Source: Clostridiales bacterium
GTDB taxonomy: Bacteria; Bacillota; Clostridia; Lachnospirales; Lachnospiraceae
Length of the DNA: 40,744 bases
Direction: 5' to 3'
Assembly: GCA_020859995.1 (NCBI GenBank)
Contig: JAJBVE010000217.1
Coordinates: forward strand, 1 to 40,744
Shown here: positions 22,955-30,614 of the stretch, one piece after another
Layout of the letters: each line of letters starts with the position of its first letter
How positions within the stretch are numbered: position 1 is the first letter of the stretch
The notes under the pieces: model-generated
The model's database searches: none
Told to the model about the DNA's origin: nothing
The model's input: only the letters and a program-made list of their open reading frames with translations
Translations under genes and position numbers: made by a program

Positions 22955-25012
22955 TTACATTCCTTTTTCCATTCGGTACTGGACTTTGCCGGTCTCATCG
23001 AAGTCCAAGAAGATAGTGGCGTCAAAATACCTGTCCAGCCGCCGGGAATAGCAATCCTTCATGCGGACACAGCCGGTTTTCAGAAGCCGCTTCGCAACGC
23101 TCTCGGTCATTTTTTTGCCAATGGCCTCGAAATAGCGATTGCTTTTCCAGAGAACAAAATTGCACTGGCGGTTGGAGCAGGCATAGGACTTGGGGCGCTC
23201 CACCACATCGGCACCGCAGACCGGGCATTTGCCCAGGGACTTGCGGGCGTCCGGCATGATAACGGCTGCATCCTTCACCACCTGATAGTCGTCCACCAGG
23301 CTTGTGACCATCTCGACGATTTCCGACATGAACGCCGCCGAAGAATACTCTCCACGTTCAATTTTCAACAACTTTTCCTCCCAATCCGCTGTCATGGAGG
23401 CGGACTGGAGTTGTTCCGGCAGAACGGTGATAAGGGCAGCGCCCTTTTCGGTGGGGATCAGATTCTTGGCCTTTTTGTCGCCCTTGCGCTCCAGAAAGCC
23501 CCGTGTCACCAGCCGTTCGATAATACCGGCACGGGTGGCCGGGGTGCCAATGCCCTTGCGTTCCGCTTCATCCGGCATCTCATCCGCACCGGCCCGCTCC
23601 ATAGCGGAGAGCAGAGTGTCCTCCGTGTAGTGGGCTTTGGGCTTTGTCTGACCCTCTTTGACCTCGGCAGACACCACGGGGAAGCTGTCGCCCACCTGCA
23701 TCATGGGCAGGGGTGCATCCGCTTTATCGGCCTTTCCGGGCTTCTCAATGGCTTTCCAGCCTGCGTCCAGCACCGTTTTTCCTTTGGCTGCGAATATCTC
23801 CTCACCGCATCGGAACTCCGCAACGGTCTCCGCATACCGATAGGGCGGAGCGACGGAGGCCAGTAGCCGGGTGGCGATCATGCGCAGAATTTCCCTTTCC
23901 CCAGAGGGGAGTGCGGATAGGTCTGCCCGTTCTGCGCTCATGGTGGGGATAATGGCGTGGTGGTCGCTGACCTTTTTGCTGTTGATAACAGTCCCCACTG
24001 CCAGTTTAGCAGGTGTTGCCTTACCAGTCAGCGTTGCCGCCACAGAAACCAGAGCAGGCACCTTTTCCGCCATATCATCGGTCAGATAACGGCTATCCGT
24101 CCTCGGATATGTGGTTAATTTTCGCTCATAAAGTGACTGTAAATAGTCCAGGGTCTGCTGTGCCGTGAACCCCAGCAGACGGTTTGCGTCCCGCTGGAGA
24201 GAGGTCAGGTCATACAGCACCGGTGCCTTTTCGCTCTTTTCTTTGCGCTCACACTTGGTCACGACGGCGGTGCCGTTGGCGCAGGACTGGGCAAGGGCGT
24301 TTGCGTCAGCCTTTTCCTTCATCCGCCCGCTGGTAGCTTTTCCGTCCGGGAGAGCCAAATTGACCGTGTAGAACGTCTCCGGCTGGAACGCCGAAATCTC
24401 TGCCTCCCGCAGCACCGCCATCGCCAGCGTGGGGGATACCACCCGCCCCACATGGAGCGTCCGACCATAAAGGACAGAAAAAAGCCGGGTGGCGTTCATC
24501 CCGACGATCCAGTCGGCACGCTCCCGACAGAGGGCCGCTTCATACAAAGCGTCATATTCACTTCCCGGTCTCAGGTTCTCAAACCCTTCCCGGATGGCGC
24601 TGTCCTCCATACTAGAGACCCAGAGCCGTTCAAAGGGCTTGGTGCAGCCGCACTGATGGTAGACCAGGCGGAAAATCAGCTCGCCCTCGCGCCCTGCATC
24701 TGTGGCGCAGACGAGGCTGGTCACATCATCCCGGTGCATGAGCTTCTTGAGTGTGTCAAACTGCTTTTTGGTGGAGGGCGAGACGTTGTATTTCCACTCC
24801 ACTGGCACGATGGGCAGGTCTTCCTTCGCCCATTTCTTATAATGGGGGTCATAGGCGTCCGGCTCTGCCAGCTCTACCAGATGACCGACGCACCAGCTCA
24901 CCAGATAACCATTTCCTTCGAGATACCCGTCACAGCGCCGGTTCGCACCCAACACTTTGGAGAGCGCCTGTGCCACCGAAGGTTTCTCTGCAACTACCAA
25001 TTTAAGATTCAA
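22955..25012 (-). CDS. topB: DNA topoisomerase III
   Basis: 685 residues from a TTG at 25012, which has AGGAGA about 6 bases upstream and gives (M)NLKLVVAEKPSVAQALSKVL, the expected Toprim start. A longer frame to 25084 lacks a ribosome site. Toprim: AEKPSVA (8-14) and ATDAGREGELIFR. Catalytic tyrosine: TTYPRTDSRYL, Tyr302. Type IA core: KGIGTPATRAGIIERLV. C-terminal zinc-binding part: CPVCGADVV and a following CSNRQC (about 590-620). It relaxes and decatenates DNA by single-strand passage, probably during transfer or replication of the element. It is co-transcribed with the DUF3849, YodL and TTRAP genes. Confidence 0.92.
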   Translation of the reverse strand: MNLKLVVAEKPSVAQALSKVLGANRRCDGYLEGNGYLVSWCVGHLVELAEPDAYDPHYKKWAKEDLPIVPVEWKYNVSPSTKKQFDTLKKLMHRDDVTSLVCATDAGREGELIFRLVYHQCGCTKPFERLWVSSMEDSAIREGFENLRPGSEYDALYEAALCRERADWIVGMNATRLFSVLYGRTLHVGRVVSPTLAMAVLREAEISAFQPETFYTVNLALPDGKATSGRMKEKADANALAQSCANGTAVVTKCERKEKSEKAPVLYDLTSLQRDANRLLGFTAQQTLDYLQSLYERKLTTYPRTDSRYLTDDMAEKVPALVSVAATLTGKATPAKLAVGTVINSKKVSDHHAIIPTMSAERADLSALPSGEREILRMIATRLLASVAPPYRYAETVAEFRCGEEIFAAKGKTVLDAGWKAIEKPGKADKADAPLPMMQVGDSFPVVSAEVKEGQTKPKAHYTEDTLLSAMERAGADEMPDEAERKGIGTPATRAGIIERLVTRGFLERKGDKKAKNLIPTEKGAALITVLPEQLQSASMTADWEEKLLKIERGEYSSAAFMSEIVEMVTSLVDDYQVVKDAAVIMPDARKSLGKCPVCGADVVERPKSYACSNRQCNFVLWKSNRYFEAIGKKMTESVAKRLLKTGCVRMKDCYSRRLDRYFDATIFLDFDETGKVQYRMEKGM

Positions 25013-25136
25013 ACAATCTCTCCTTTCCTTGTTGTGTCCGCATTTAGAAACGCAAAAACCGGCCTCCGGGATAAACTTACCCACGAACGCCGGTTATGCC
25101 TCAGATTCTTCTTGAAATATCGGGCTTTTTCAGCCC

Positions 25137-25547
25137 CTAAATGCGGACAGTGTGCCTTGTTTTCTGCTTTCGTTCCCGGTCTTTCTGCCGCCGCCGCTCC
25201 GCTGCACAGCTGGGGCAAAATCGGCTCCGGTTTGAGCCTGGGACATACCTTGTGCCGCAACTCACGCACCGTCGCAGGGTAACATCCTTGAAAATGTCCG
25301 CCTCCAGTTCCGGGAACGCCGGTAATACCGCATTCCGAAACCAGCGGCAGCAGACGGAATAAGAGACCCGTTGTGGACAGACGCACTCGTCCCCATCGTC
25401 CAGCAGGATGCAGTTGCCCTTGTCGCAGTTGCAGCAATGCTTCTTGATGAGTTTTGCCGCCTGCTTCTGCTGGCTGGGGGACATCTGATATAGCGTTCCG
25501 TCCGGGTGCCGCTCAATGGGCGGGCCATGCCGTGAACTTAGTTCCAC
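25137..25547 (-). CDS. Cys_rich_VLP-domain zinc-finger protein
   Basis: 136 residues from a GTG at 25547, chosen because GGAGG lies 8 bases upstream; the in-frame ATG at 25564 sits before that ribosome site. It contains MSPSQQKQAAKLIKKHCCNC and then DKGNCILLDDGDECVCPQ and SYSVCCRWFRNAVLPAFPEL, the Cys_rich_VLP pattern. A C-terminal zinc ribbon (RCVSCGTRYVPGSN, FCPSCAAERRRQ) with a basic tail follows. It probably binds nucleic acid; nothing more specific is known to me. It lies between the HNH terminator and topB. A small hairpin (GGGCT..AGCCC) follows its stop. Confidence 0.85.
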   Translation of the reverse strand: MELSSRHGPPIERHPDGTLYQMSPSQQKQAAKLIKKHCCNCDKGNCILLDDGDECVCPQRVSYSVCCRWFRNAVLPAFPELEADIFKDVTLRRCVSCGTRYVPGSNRSRFCPSCAAERRRQKDRERKQKTRHTVRI

Positions 25548-25564
25548 TTTCTTCACCTCCAACA

Positions 25565-25596
25565 TAAAAAATAAGCTCACACGATGCCGTGAGAGC
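25565..25596 (-). terminator. Intrinsic terminator of the HNH gene
   Basis: Nine-base stem with one mismatch (25575-25583 with 25588-25596, loop ATGC). Leftward it is followed by TTATTTTTTA. It isolates the HNH gene from the Cys_rich_VLP gene, whose ribosome site begins just beyond. Confidence 0.8.
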
Positions 25597-25639
25597 TATG
25601 TAGCGAATATTTAATTAATTTAAAATCGCTTGTTTATTA

Positions 25640-26548
25640 TTATCTATACTTCTCCCAAAATGCAGGAAGTAAAAGCTCTTTAGTTAGAGTCGGATTATTG
25701 GGGTCTCCTGTCCCAAAGAAGATTCTGTTGCTCTTGATATCCCAGCCTTGTAATAAGTCTTCTAAATATAGTTTTAGATACTTGCGCGTTTGAAACATTT
25801 TCGCCTTCTCGCTCCGTACCCCTTTATAGTCCATATAGTGTATTTCGTCCTTATGTCTGTGAATTGAAAGGGTGTAAACTTCCTCGTTATCATAAAAAAT
25901 CGTTATCGCTAGTGATGGCTGATATGGATTTACATATATTGAAGCAGCGGCTTTGTTTTCCCAGTCATCTTCAATTACCCTTCGTGCCGCTGGCGAATCT
26001 AATATTGTTGACATAGCAACTTTGTCATGTGGGCAATATTCGACTTTTAAGGGTTCATTGACAATGACAATCTTAATATTCTTTCCAAACCTAAGGACTT
26101 CTTCAAGTATCTTGTCAGTCCAAAAATCCATGTCCCCATCTAACTGCTGATAAGTTCGTTCAAACACAATTTCACCAGTATCCCACTGAAAGATTACTTT
26201 TACACCAACTATATTGTCATATGTCCCGAAAGCATTCACCGTAGCAAAAACACGAGGCTTGTCTTTCTTGCACTCCTGAACGAAGCGTTCCCAATCATTT
26301 TTATATTCTAATAGGCTGTCCGCAGACAAGTCTAAATGATTAAGAGAGGGATATTTACTTGGCCTATGGTGTGCATCATGCTCATTTACACATAATACGG
26401 CTAAATTTTCTTCGGTAGTGTTACTGTTATCACCATCAATATGATGTAAATTTAATCCTATACCTGTTCTTTTGCACACGCAACACGAATACGCATTCTT
26501 TTCAAGCAAACTTTTTCTCATTTTAGACGAAATCGGTACTCTCGCCAT
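25640..26548 (-). CDS. HNH endonuclease-domain protein, AT-rich cargo
   Basis: 302 residues from the ATG at 26548 (AGGTG 8 bases upstream; GTG 26557 is an alternative). Residues 1-75: SCCVCKRTGIGLNLHHIDGD, a central NSNTTEENLAVLC, and HDAHHRPS, an HNH nuclease with CxxC and C..H zinc ligands around the catalytic histidine pair. The other 230 residues are a mixed alpha/beta region I do not recognise (VNAFGTYDNIVGVKVIFQWD, IYVNPYQPSLAITIFYDNEE). Base composition is clearly more AT-rich than its neighbours, and the gene has its own terminator and probable promoter. That indicates a separately acquired cargo gene. Nuclease plus unknown sensor-like domain on an ICE suggests phage or plasmid defence, which is inference. 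Confidence 0.75.
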   Translation of the reverse strand: MARVPISSKMRKSLLEKNAYSCCVCKRTGIGLNLHHIDGDNSNTTEENLAVLCVNEHDAHHRPSKYPSLNHLDLSADSLLEYKNDWERFVQECKKDKPRVFATVNAFGTYDNIVGVKVIFQWDTGEIVFERTYQQLDGDMDFWTDKILEEVLRFGKNIKIVIVNEPLKVEYCPHDKVAMSTILDSPAARRVIEDDWENKAAASIYVNPYQPSLAITIFYDNEEVYTLSIHRHKDEIHYMDYKGVRSEKAKMFQTRKYLKLYLEDLLQGWDIKSNRIFFGTGDPNNPTLTKELLLPAFWEKYR

Positions 26549-26592
26549 TTTATTCACCTCACATATTAGAATATGCTTCTATATTATAATCA

Positions 26593-26621
26593 TCTATAAT
26601 TGCTGACTAACAATTCTTCAA
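26593..26621 (-). promoter_or_regulatory. Possible promoter of the HNH gene
   Basis: TTGAAG (26621-26616), 17 bases, TATAGA (26598-26593). A better -10 (TATAAT, 26588-26583) nearby lacks a well-spaced -35. The whole 26549-26690 stretch is AT-rich, so false matches are likely. Confidence 0.3.
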
Positions 26622-26695
26622 TCTTTGATAGCTAATTATAGCACAGGTGAATTACTCATACAATTCGTCAGGAAGTAAAATCTGAACGGCCTATG

Positions 26696-26715
26696 TAAAG
26701 CAGCCCGAAGGCTGC
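26696..26715 (-). terminator. Terminator after the CD1107-like gene
   Basis: GCAGCC-TTCG-GGCTGC stem with a stable tetraloop (26700-26715), followed leftward by TTTACA. A second GGCAT..ATGCC pairing lies just before it (26720-26738). It closes the mating-pore operon. The U-tract is short. Confidence 0.55.
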
Positions 26716-26741
26716 CCCAGGCATACGCCTGTCATGCCGGT

Positions 26742-27929
26742 TTACACCAGCTCGTCATCCTCAAAGGCGCTGTCATCCTCGTCGGAATAATCGCTATCAT
26801 CATAGGCTTCCGGGAGTTCATAATCCTCGCCATCGTCCTCATCCGTGTAATCGGCGTCCGGGTCAGGTTTGGTCTCCTCCTTCTTCTTGTCCTTCATTTT
26901 GGTGTAGATGAAAAAGCCTCCAACAGCAACGAGAACCACCACGACCACAACGACGGGCAGGGCATTCATGCCACCGCCCTCTGTATCATCCTCAGTGGCC
27001 TCAGCGACTTCCGACTCGGAAGTCTCCGCTTCCTCGTCAGTGACTGCGCTGGCGTCAGTTTCATCGGCGCTGTCTTCGGTGCCCGTATCGGTGCCGGAAA
27101 TGGATGCTTCATACTCTGCCGCATCCTCCTCATCCATCAGGGCCAACAGGTCGGCCTCGTCCACCTGATTCAGAAAGTGAACGGTCTCCTCGCCCTCATC
27201 ATCCCTGTCGATGATGATATAAAAGTAATTGCCGCTCTTAGTGACCACCGTGATGAACTGTTTACCGGTGTCCTCGTCTGTGGCGGTATCAATATCGTCA
27301 ATCAGGCTCAGATTGCCGTCCGGGGTCAGTGCCGGGGAAGTGTCATTAGTGTTGGTGTTGCTCTGCGCCAGCAGACTGAACATCATGAGCAAAATATTCT
27401 CATCCAGGTCAGAAAGCTGGCTGTCCTCCTCAGATTCTTTTGTGGCCGTCTCTGTAACCTCCAGGTAGTCACTGTAGACATATCCGGTCTGGCCGTCCAC
27501 CGTCACCTGATACCATCCGTTTTCCTCGCCAATGACCTCCACCTCGGTGCCGTTGGTCAGCTTGCCAATCACGCCATAGTCCATGCCAGCGCCGGAGCGC
27601 AGGTTCAGGTAGCTGGTGATGCCCACCACTGTGCCGGTTAGAGTGGTGGGTTCTTCCTCGTCCTCGCCATCGTCCTCGCTGTCCACTGTCCATGACCAGT
27701 CGCCGTAGGTGTAGGTGGTGGTGCCGTCCTCGGAGACGGTCACTTCCAGGGTCGGCTCCGATTCAGCCTCGGTTGCCTCCTCATCGGGTTCTGCCGTGTC
27801 CGTAGTGACTTCGGCTTCCGTAGTGTCCTCCGCATTGGCGTCGCCCTCCACATAGGCAAAGGCCGTGGTGGAGAACATCCCCACGCAGAGCAGCAGGGCG
27901 GTCATAACGGAAATAATTTTAGTTCTCAT
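26742..27929 (-). CDS. CD1107-like mobile-element protein with SH3 domain (DUF4366 type)
   Basis: 395 residues from the ATG at 27929, 9 bases after GGAGG. A signal peptide (MRTKIISVMTALLLCVGMFS, cleavage near AFA-Y) is followed by an acidic Thr/Glu-rich stretch. Next is a bacterial SH3 domain at about 100-160 (TSYLNLRSGAGMDYGVIGKL, GWYQVTVDGQTGYVYSDYL). Then come a DUF4366-like segment, an acidic linker, a membrane span (ALPVVVVVVVLVAVGGFFIY) and a highly acidic cytoplasmic tail. It is probably surface-exposed, anchored by one C-terminal span, and may bind peptidoglycan at the mating pore. Its 5' end overlaps the DUF4315 gene by 11 bases. It is the last gene of the transfer operon. Confidence 0.85.
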   Translation of the reverse strand: MRTKIISVMTALLLCVGMFSTTAFAYVEGDANAEDTTEAEVTTDTAEPDEEATEAESEPTLEVTVSEDGTTTYTYGDWSWTVDSEDDGEDEEEPTTLTGTVVGITSYLNLRSGAGMDYGVIGKLTNGTEVEVIGEENGWYQVTVDGQTGYVYSDYLEVTETATKESEEDSQLSDLDENILLMMFSLLAQSNTNTNDTSPALTPDGNLSLIDDIDTATDEDTGKQFITVVTKSGNYFYIIIDRDDEGEETVHFLNQVDEADLLALMDEEDAAEYEASISGTDTGTEDSADETDASAVTDEEAETSESEVAEATEDDTEGGGMNALPVVVVVVVLVAVGGFFIYTKMKDKKKEETKPDPDADYTDEDDGEDYELPEAYDDSDYSDEDDSAFEDDELV

Positions 27930-28188
27930 GTGCTTCATCCTCCTCATAATCGAAAGAGTTCGTAGTTTCCTGTGCCTTGGGTGTCTCCGGCATGGTCTCC
28001 TTCACCATGCGGAGCAGCTCAGCAAGCTGGTCAGGGGTCAGGTTGTAGGAGTGGGTGATGTCGCAGATCTCCGTGTTTTCCTGCTCCCGGTAGCGGGCCT
28101 CCAGCTCCTTCGTTTTGGCCTCCCACTCCCGCCATTTGGCACGGGCTTTCTCCAAGTCCGAACCGATTTTGTTCAGTTTTGCGCTCAT
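27919..28188 (-). CDS. DUF4315 family protein
   Basis: 89 residues from the ATG at 28188, 5 bases after GGAGG. KLNKIGSDLEKARAKWREWE followed by ELEARYREQENTEICDITHS is a long coiled coil. YNLTPDQLAELLRMVKETMP, the conserved DUF4315 end, comes next, then a disordered tail. It is found between the NlpC/P60 and CD1107 genes in clostridial ICEs, as here, 35 bases after the NlpC/P60 stop. The function is unknown; a structural or chaperone role in the transfer apparatus is possible. Confidence 0.8.
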   Translation of the reverse strand: MSAKLNKIGSDLEKARAKWREWEAKTKELEARYREQENTEICDITHSYNLTPDQLAELLRMVKETMPETPKAQETTNSFDYEEDEAHEN

Positions 28189-28223
28189 AAACGCCTCCTT
28201 CTTGTTAATGGAAGGCTCCCCGG

Positions 28224-30614
28224 TCACATTCCGGGAAGCCTCCCGAAGCAGTAGAAATGTTGCTGCCAGTACGATGTGTTGATGCTGCTCACCTGACAGG
28301 GGTTTCCGCAGTGGATCATCTGACCGTTCCCCAGGTAGATACCCACATGGCTTGCGCCGCTGGTGGAGTACGTCCCCTGGAAGAAGATCAGGTCTCCCGG
28401 CTGTGCCTCCGATGCCGATATTCTTGTGCAGATGCCAAGCAATCCGTCGGCTCCGAGCCGCCCCACGTTCCAGCCAGCCCCGCAGTTGTTGATGCAGTAG
28501 GACACGAAACCGGAGCAGTCAAACCCGCTGGGACTGTAGCCACCCCACACATAGGGAATGCCCAGATACTGATACGCCTTGGCGATCAACAGCGCCGCCT
28601 TACCGGTGGCGTCGCCCACATCCACATCTCCGAACAGACTGCCTTCACCCACATCCAGATAGAAATAGGGGTTGAAGCTGGTGCCGTTGTAGGTGAAGGA
28701 GATGGTAAGCACCCCGGAGCTGCCCACCTTGCCGATGGTCTGCCCGTTGGTCACTTCCTCGCCTGCGGATACGCTGATATTTTTCAGCCCGCCCAGCTTG
28801 ATAATATAGCCGCTGTCGTTTTTCAGGGCGACGGTGCCGCCGGACACCGATTTGACCGTGCCATCCATGACGGAAAGCACCTCCGTTCCGGTGGGGACGG
28901 TCACATCCAGACAGTCAGAGGACACCACGCTGGTGCCGCTGCACCGATAGCCATACTCGCCGGTGATATACAGGTGCCAGTTGAAGTCCAGAGGGGTGCC
29001 GAAAATGACTCGGTTGCCCTTGGTCTCCTGGTAGATGTCGTACATCTCGGTCTGTTCCTCATCCAAACGGCTGGTCAGGATGCTCTCAAAGTCGGTGACA
29101 GTCAGGGTCACATAGCAAACCTTCACGGTCTCCGTGGTGGTCACTTCAATGGATTTCCCGTCGCCGCCAGCGTAATAGGCTTGCCAGGTCTGATGCCCGT
29201 GAGCCAGAGCCGCCGAATGGCTGTCATAGTAAACATCGAAGTCCACACCGTACCGGGCGAAGTTGCCGGTGTCCTCCACCGTGTAAAGGACTCCGTTCAT
29301 GATGATTTGTGTGCCGATTGGCACGATGGGGTTGGTTGCGTCAACGGCTATCGTGTGGTTGGCTGTGGGATACACCCCGGATGCCGTTGGCCCACCTGCC
29401 CACTGCCCACAGCAGATAGAACAGGAGCAGTAGCCGCTGGTGACGACCTCGCCGATATACTCACCGGCCTGCACAGTTTTTGTCATCGTCCGGGTCTCGT
29501 TGGCGGTCTCCACATCCAGGTCATACTGCAAGGCAAAAATAGTATCCAGCTCGGATTTCACCTCGCTGAACGTGAAGTCGCCATATTTGGCACTCAGATA
29601 GCTGATGAGCGCTGTGGAATCGTGGCCGATCTCCCCGATGCTGTAATTGAACTCATCACAGTTTGGGTGGGTGGATTCCATATTGTTGATCTTTTTCTGT
29701 AACTGCGCCTCCAGCTTGGTGTAGTAGGCGTCCGCCTTTGTGATGTCGATGTCCTCCGCTGGCCAGGATGTGGCCGTTACGGACGTGAGCATACCGCCCG
29801 CCAGCATGGAACAGGACTGGAACTGGGTGATAAGCAGGACAACCACCAGGCACAGGAGCAATGCGACCTTCACTCCGCTGCTGTTCTTGGTAAAGAAGCC
29901 CTTGATGGATGATAATATCGCCTCACCCTTCTCCTTTGCAGATTCCACCGTTTTGGCTGTTCCCGCTGCGGAGGTGGTGGTCTTGCCGGTCTGCGCCGCC
30001 GCCCGTGCCGCCGCATACTCCTTCTTGATTTTCTGTTTCTGCATCCACCGGGATAACGGGTTGGTAGTAGCCTCCGGATTTTCCTTCAGGTACTTCTGAT
30101 ACAGCGCCTCCACGTTGGCATTGTCCGATTTCCGAACCAGCTTTTCCGCCTTTTCGTACTTTCGCAGCTTGCTGGAGTAGACCGCCTGCTCGGTCACATG
30201 GGCGGCACCCTCCACAGCCTCCTCGGACTGGTGCACCGCCTGTACGCCCACGTTGTCATCCTCATACCGGCTAATCTCCCTGTGGGCGGTGCCGGAGACG
30301 GTATCCAGCGGCGCTTTCGCAGCAGTGTGTTTCCCTCTGGTCTTTGGCTTGGGAGCTTCCATCTCCTCGATTTTCAGCTTGCCGAACCGTAGCTTTTCTT
30401 TGCTCTTAGCGGCAGCGGTGGATTCCCGCCGCAGCTTCGACTTGTTGCTGCCAGCGGTAGCAGGCTCCCGGCGAAGCCTGCGCTTTGTCGGGAGCCTGGA
30501 AACTGCTTTATCTGCCTTGTCCGCCGCTTTTTCCGCTTTGGAGGCGACTTTTGCCACCTTGTTGTCTGCCAAGTCGTCCTCAGTGAAGCGGAGGCGCACA
30601 GGTTTTTCAGCCAT
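28224..30614 (-). CDS. CD1108-like cell-wall hydrolase: membrane anchor, 3D-type domain, NlpC/P60 domain
   Basis: 796 residues. The first 240 are basic and cytoplasmic with a coiled-coil feel. One membrane span (VALLLCLVVVLLITQFQSCS, about 250-270) leads to an extracellular part. A 3D-like domain (GYCSCSICCGQWAGGPTASG, PIGTQIIMNG, VDFDVYYDSH) is followed by a degenerate M23-like beta domain (VPTGTEVLSVMDGTV). Last is NlpC/P60 with GYSPSGFDCSGFVSYC (catalytic Cys) and GASHVGIYLGNGQMIHCG (His). It is the transfer system's peptidoglycan hydrolase, opening the wall for the mating channel, equivalent to VirB1 or Tn916 Orf14. It abuts the VirB4 stop (TAAATG), with the ribosome site in the preceding gene. 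Confidence 0.88.
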   Translation of the reverse strand: MAEKPVRLRFTEDDLADNKVAKVASKAEKAADKADKAVSRLPTKRRLRREPATAGSNKSKLRRESTAAAKSKEKLRFGKLKIEEMEAPKPKTRGKHTAAKAPLDTVSGTAHREISRYEDDNVGVQAVHQSEEAVEGAAHVTEQAVYSSKLRKYEKAEKLVRKSDNANVEALYQKYLKENPEATTNPLSRWMQKQKIKKEYAAARAAAQTGKTTTSAAGTAKTVESAKEKGEAILSSIKGFFTKNSSGVKVALLLCLVVVLLITQFQSCSMLAGGMLTSVTATSWPAEDIDITKADAYYTKLEAQLQKKINNMESTHPNCDEFNYSIGEIGHDSTALISYLSAKYGDFTFSEVKSELDTIFALQYDLDVETANETRTMTKTVQAGEYIGEVVTSGYCSCSICCGQWAGGPTASGVYPTANHTIAVDATNPIVPIGTQIIMNGVLYTVEDTGNFARYGVDFDVYYDSHSAALAHGHQTWQAYYAGGDGKSIEVTTTETVKVCYVTLTVTDFESILTSRLDEEQTEMYDIYQETKGNRVIFGTPLDFNWHLYITGEYGYRCSGTSVVSSDCLDVTVPTGTEVLSVMDGTVKSVSGGTVALKNDSGYIIKLGGLKNISVSAGEEVTNGQTIGKVGSSGVLTISFTYNGTSFNPYFYLDVGEGSLFGDVDVGDATGKAALLIAKAYQYLGIPYVWGGYSPSGFDCSGFVSYCINNCGAGWNVGRLGADGLLGICTRISASEAQPGDLIFFQGTYSTSGASHVGIYLGNGQMIHCGNPCQVSSINTSYWQQHFYCFGRLPGM

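Noticed and set aside
25057-25099. AACCGGC..GCCGGTT inverted repeat upstream of topB as a terminator
   Set aside because: The 7-bp arms are about 25 bases apart with no U-tract, so chance pairing is likely.
28257-29702. 481-codon plus-strand open frame opposite the NlpC/P60 gene
   Set aside because: No protein family is recognisable and it is fully antisense to a well-supported hydrolase gene.
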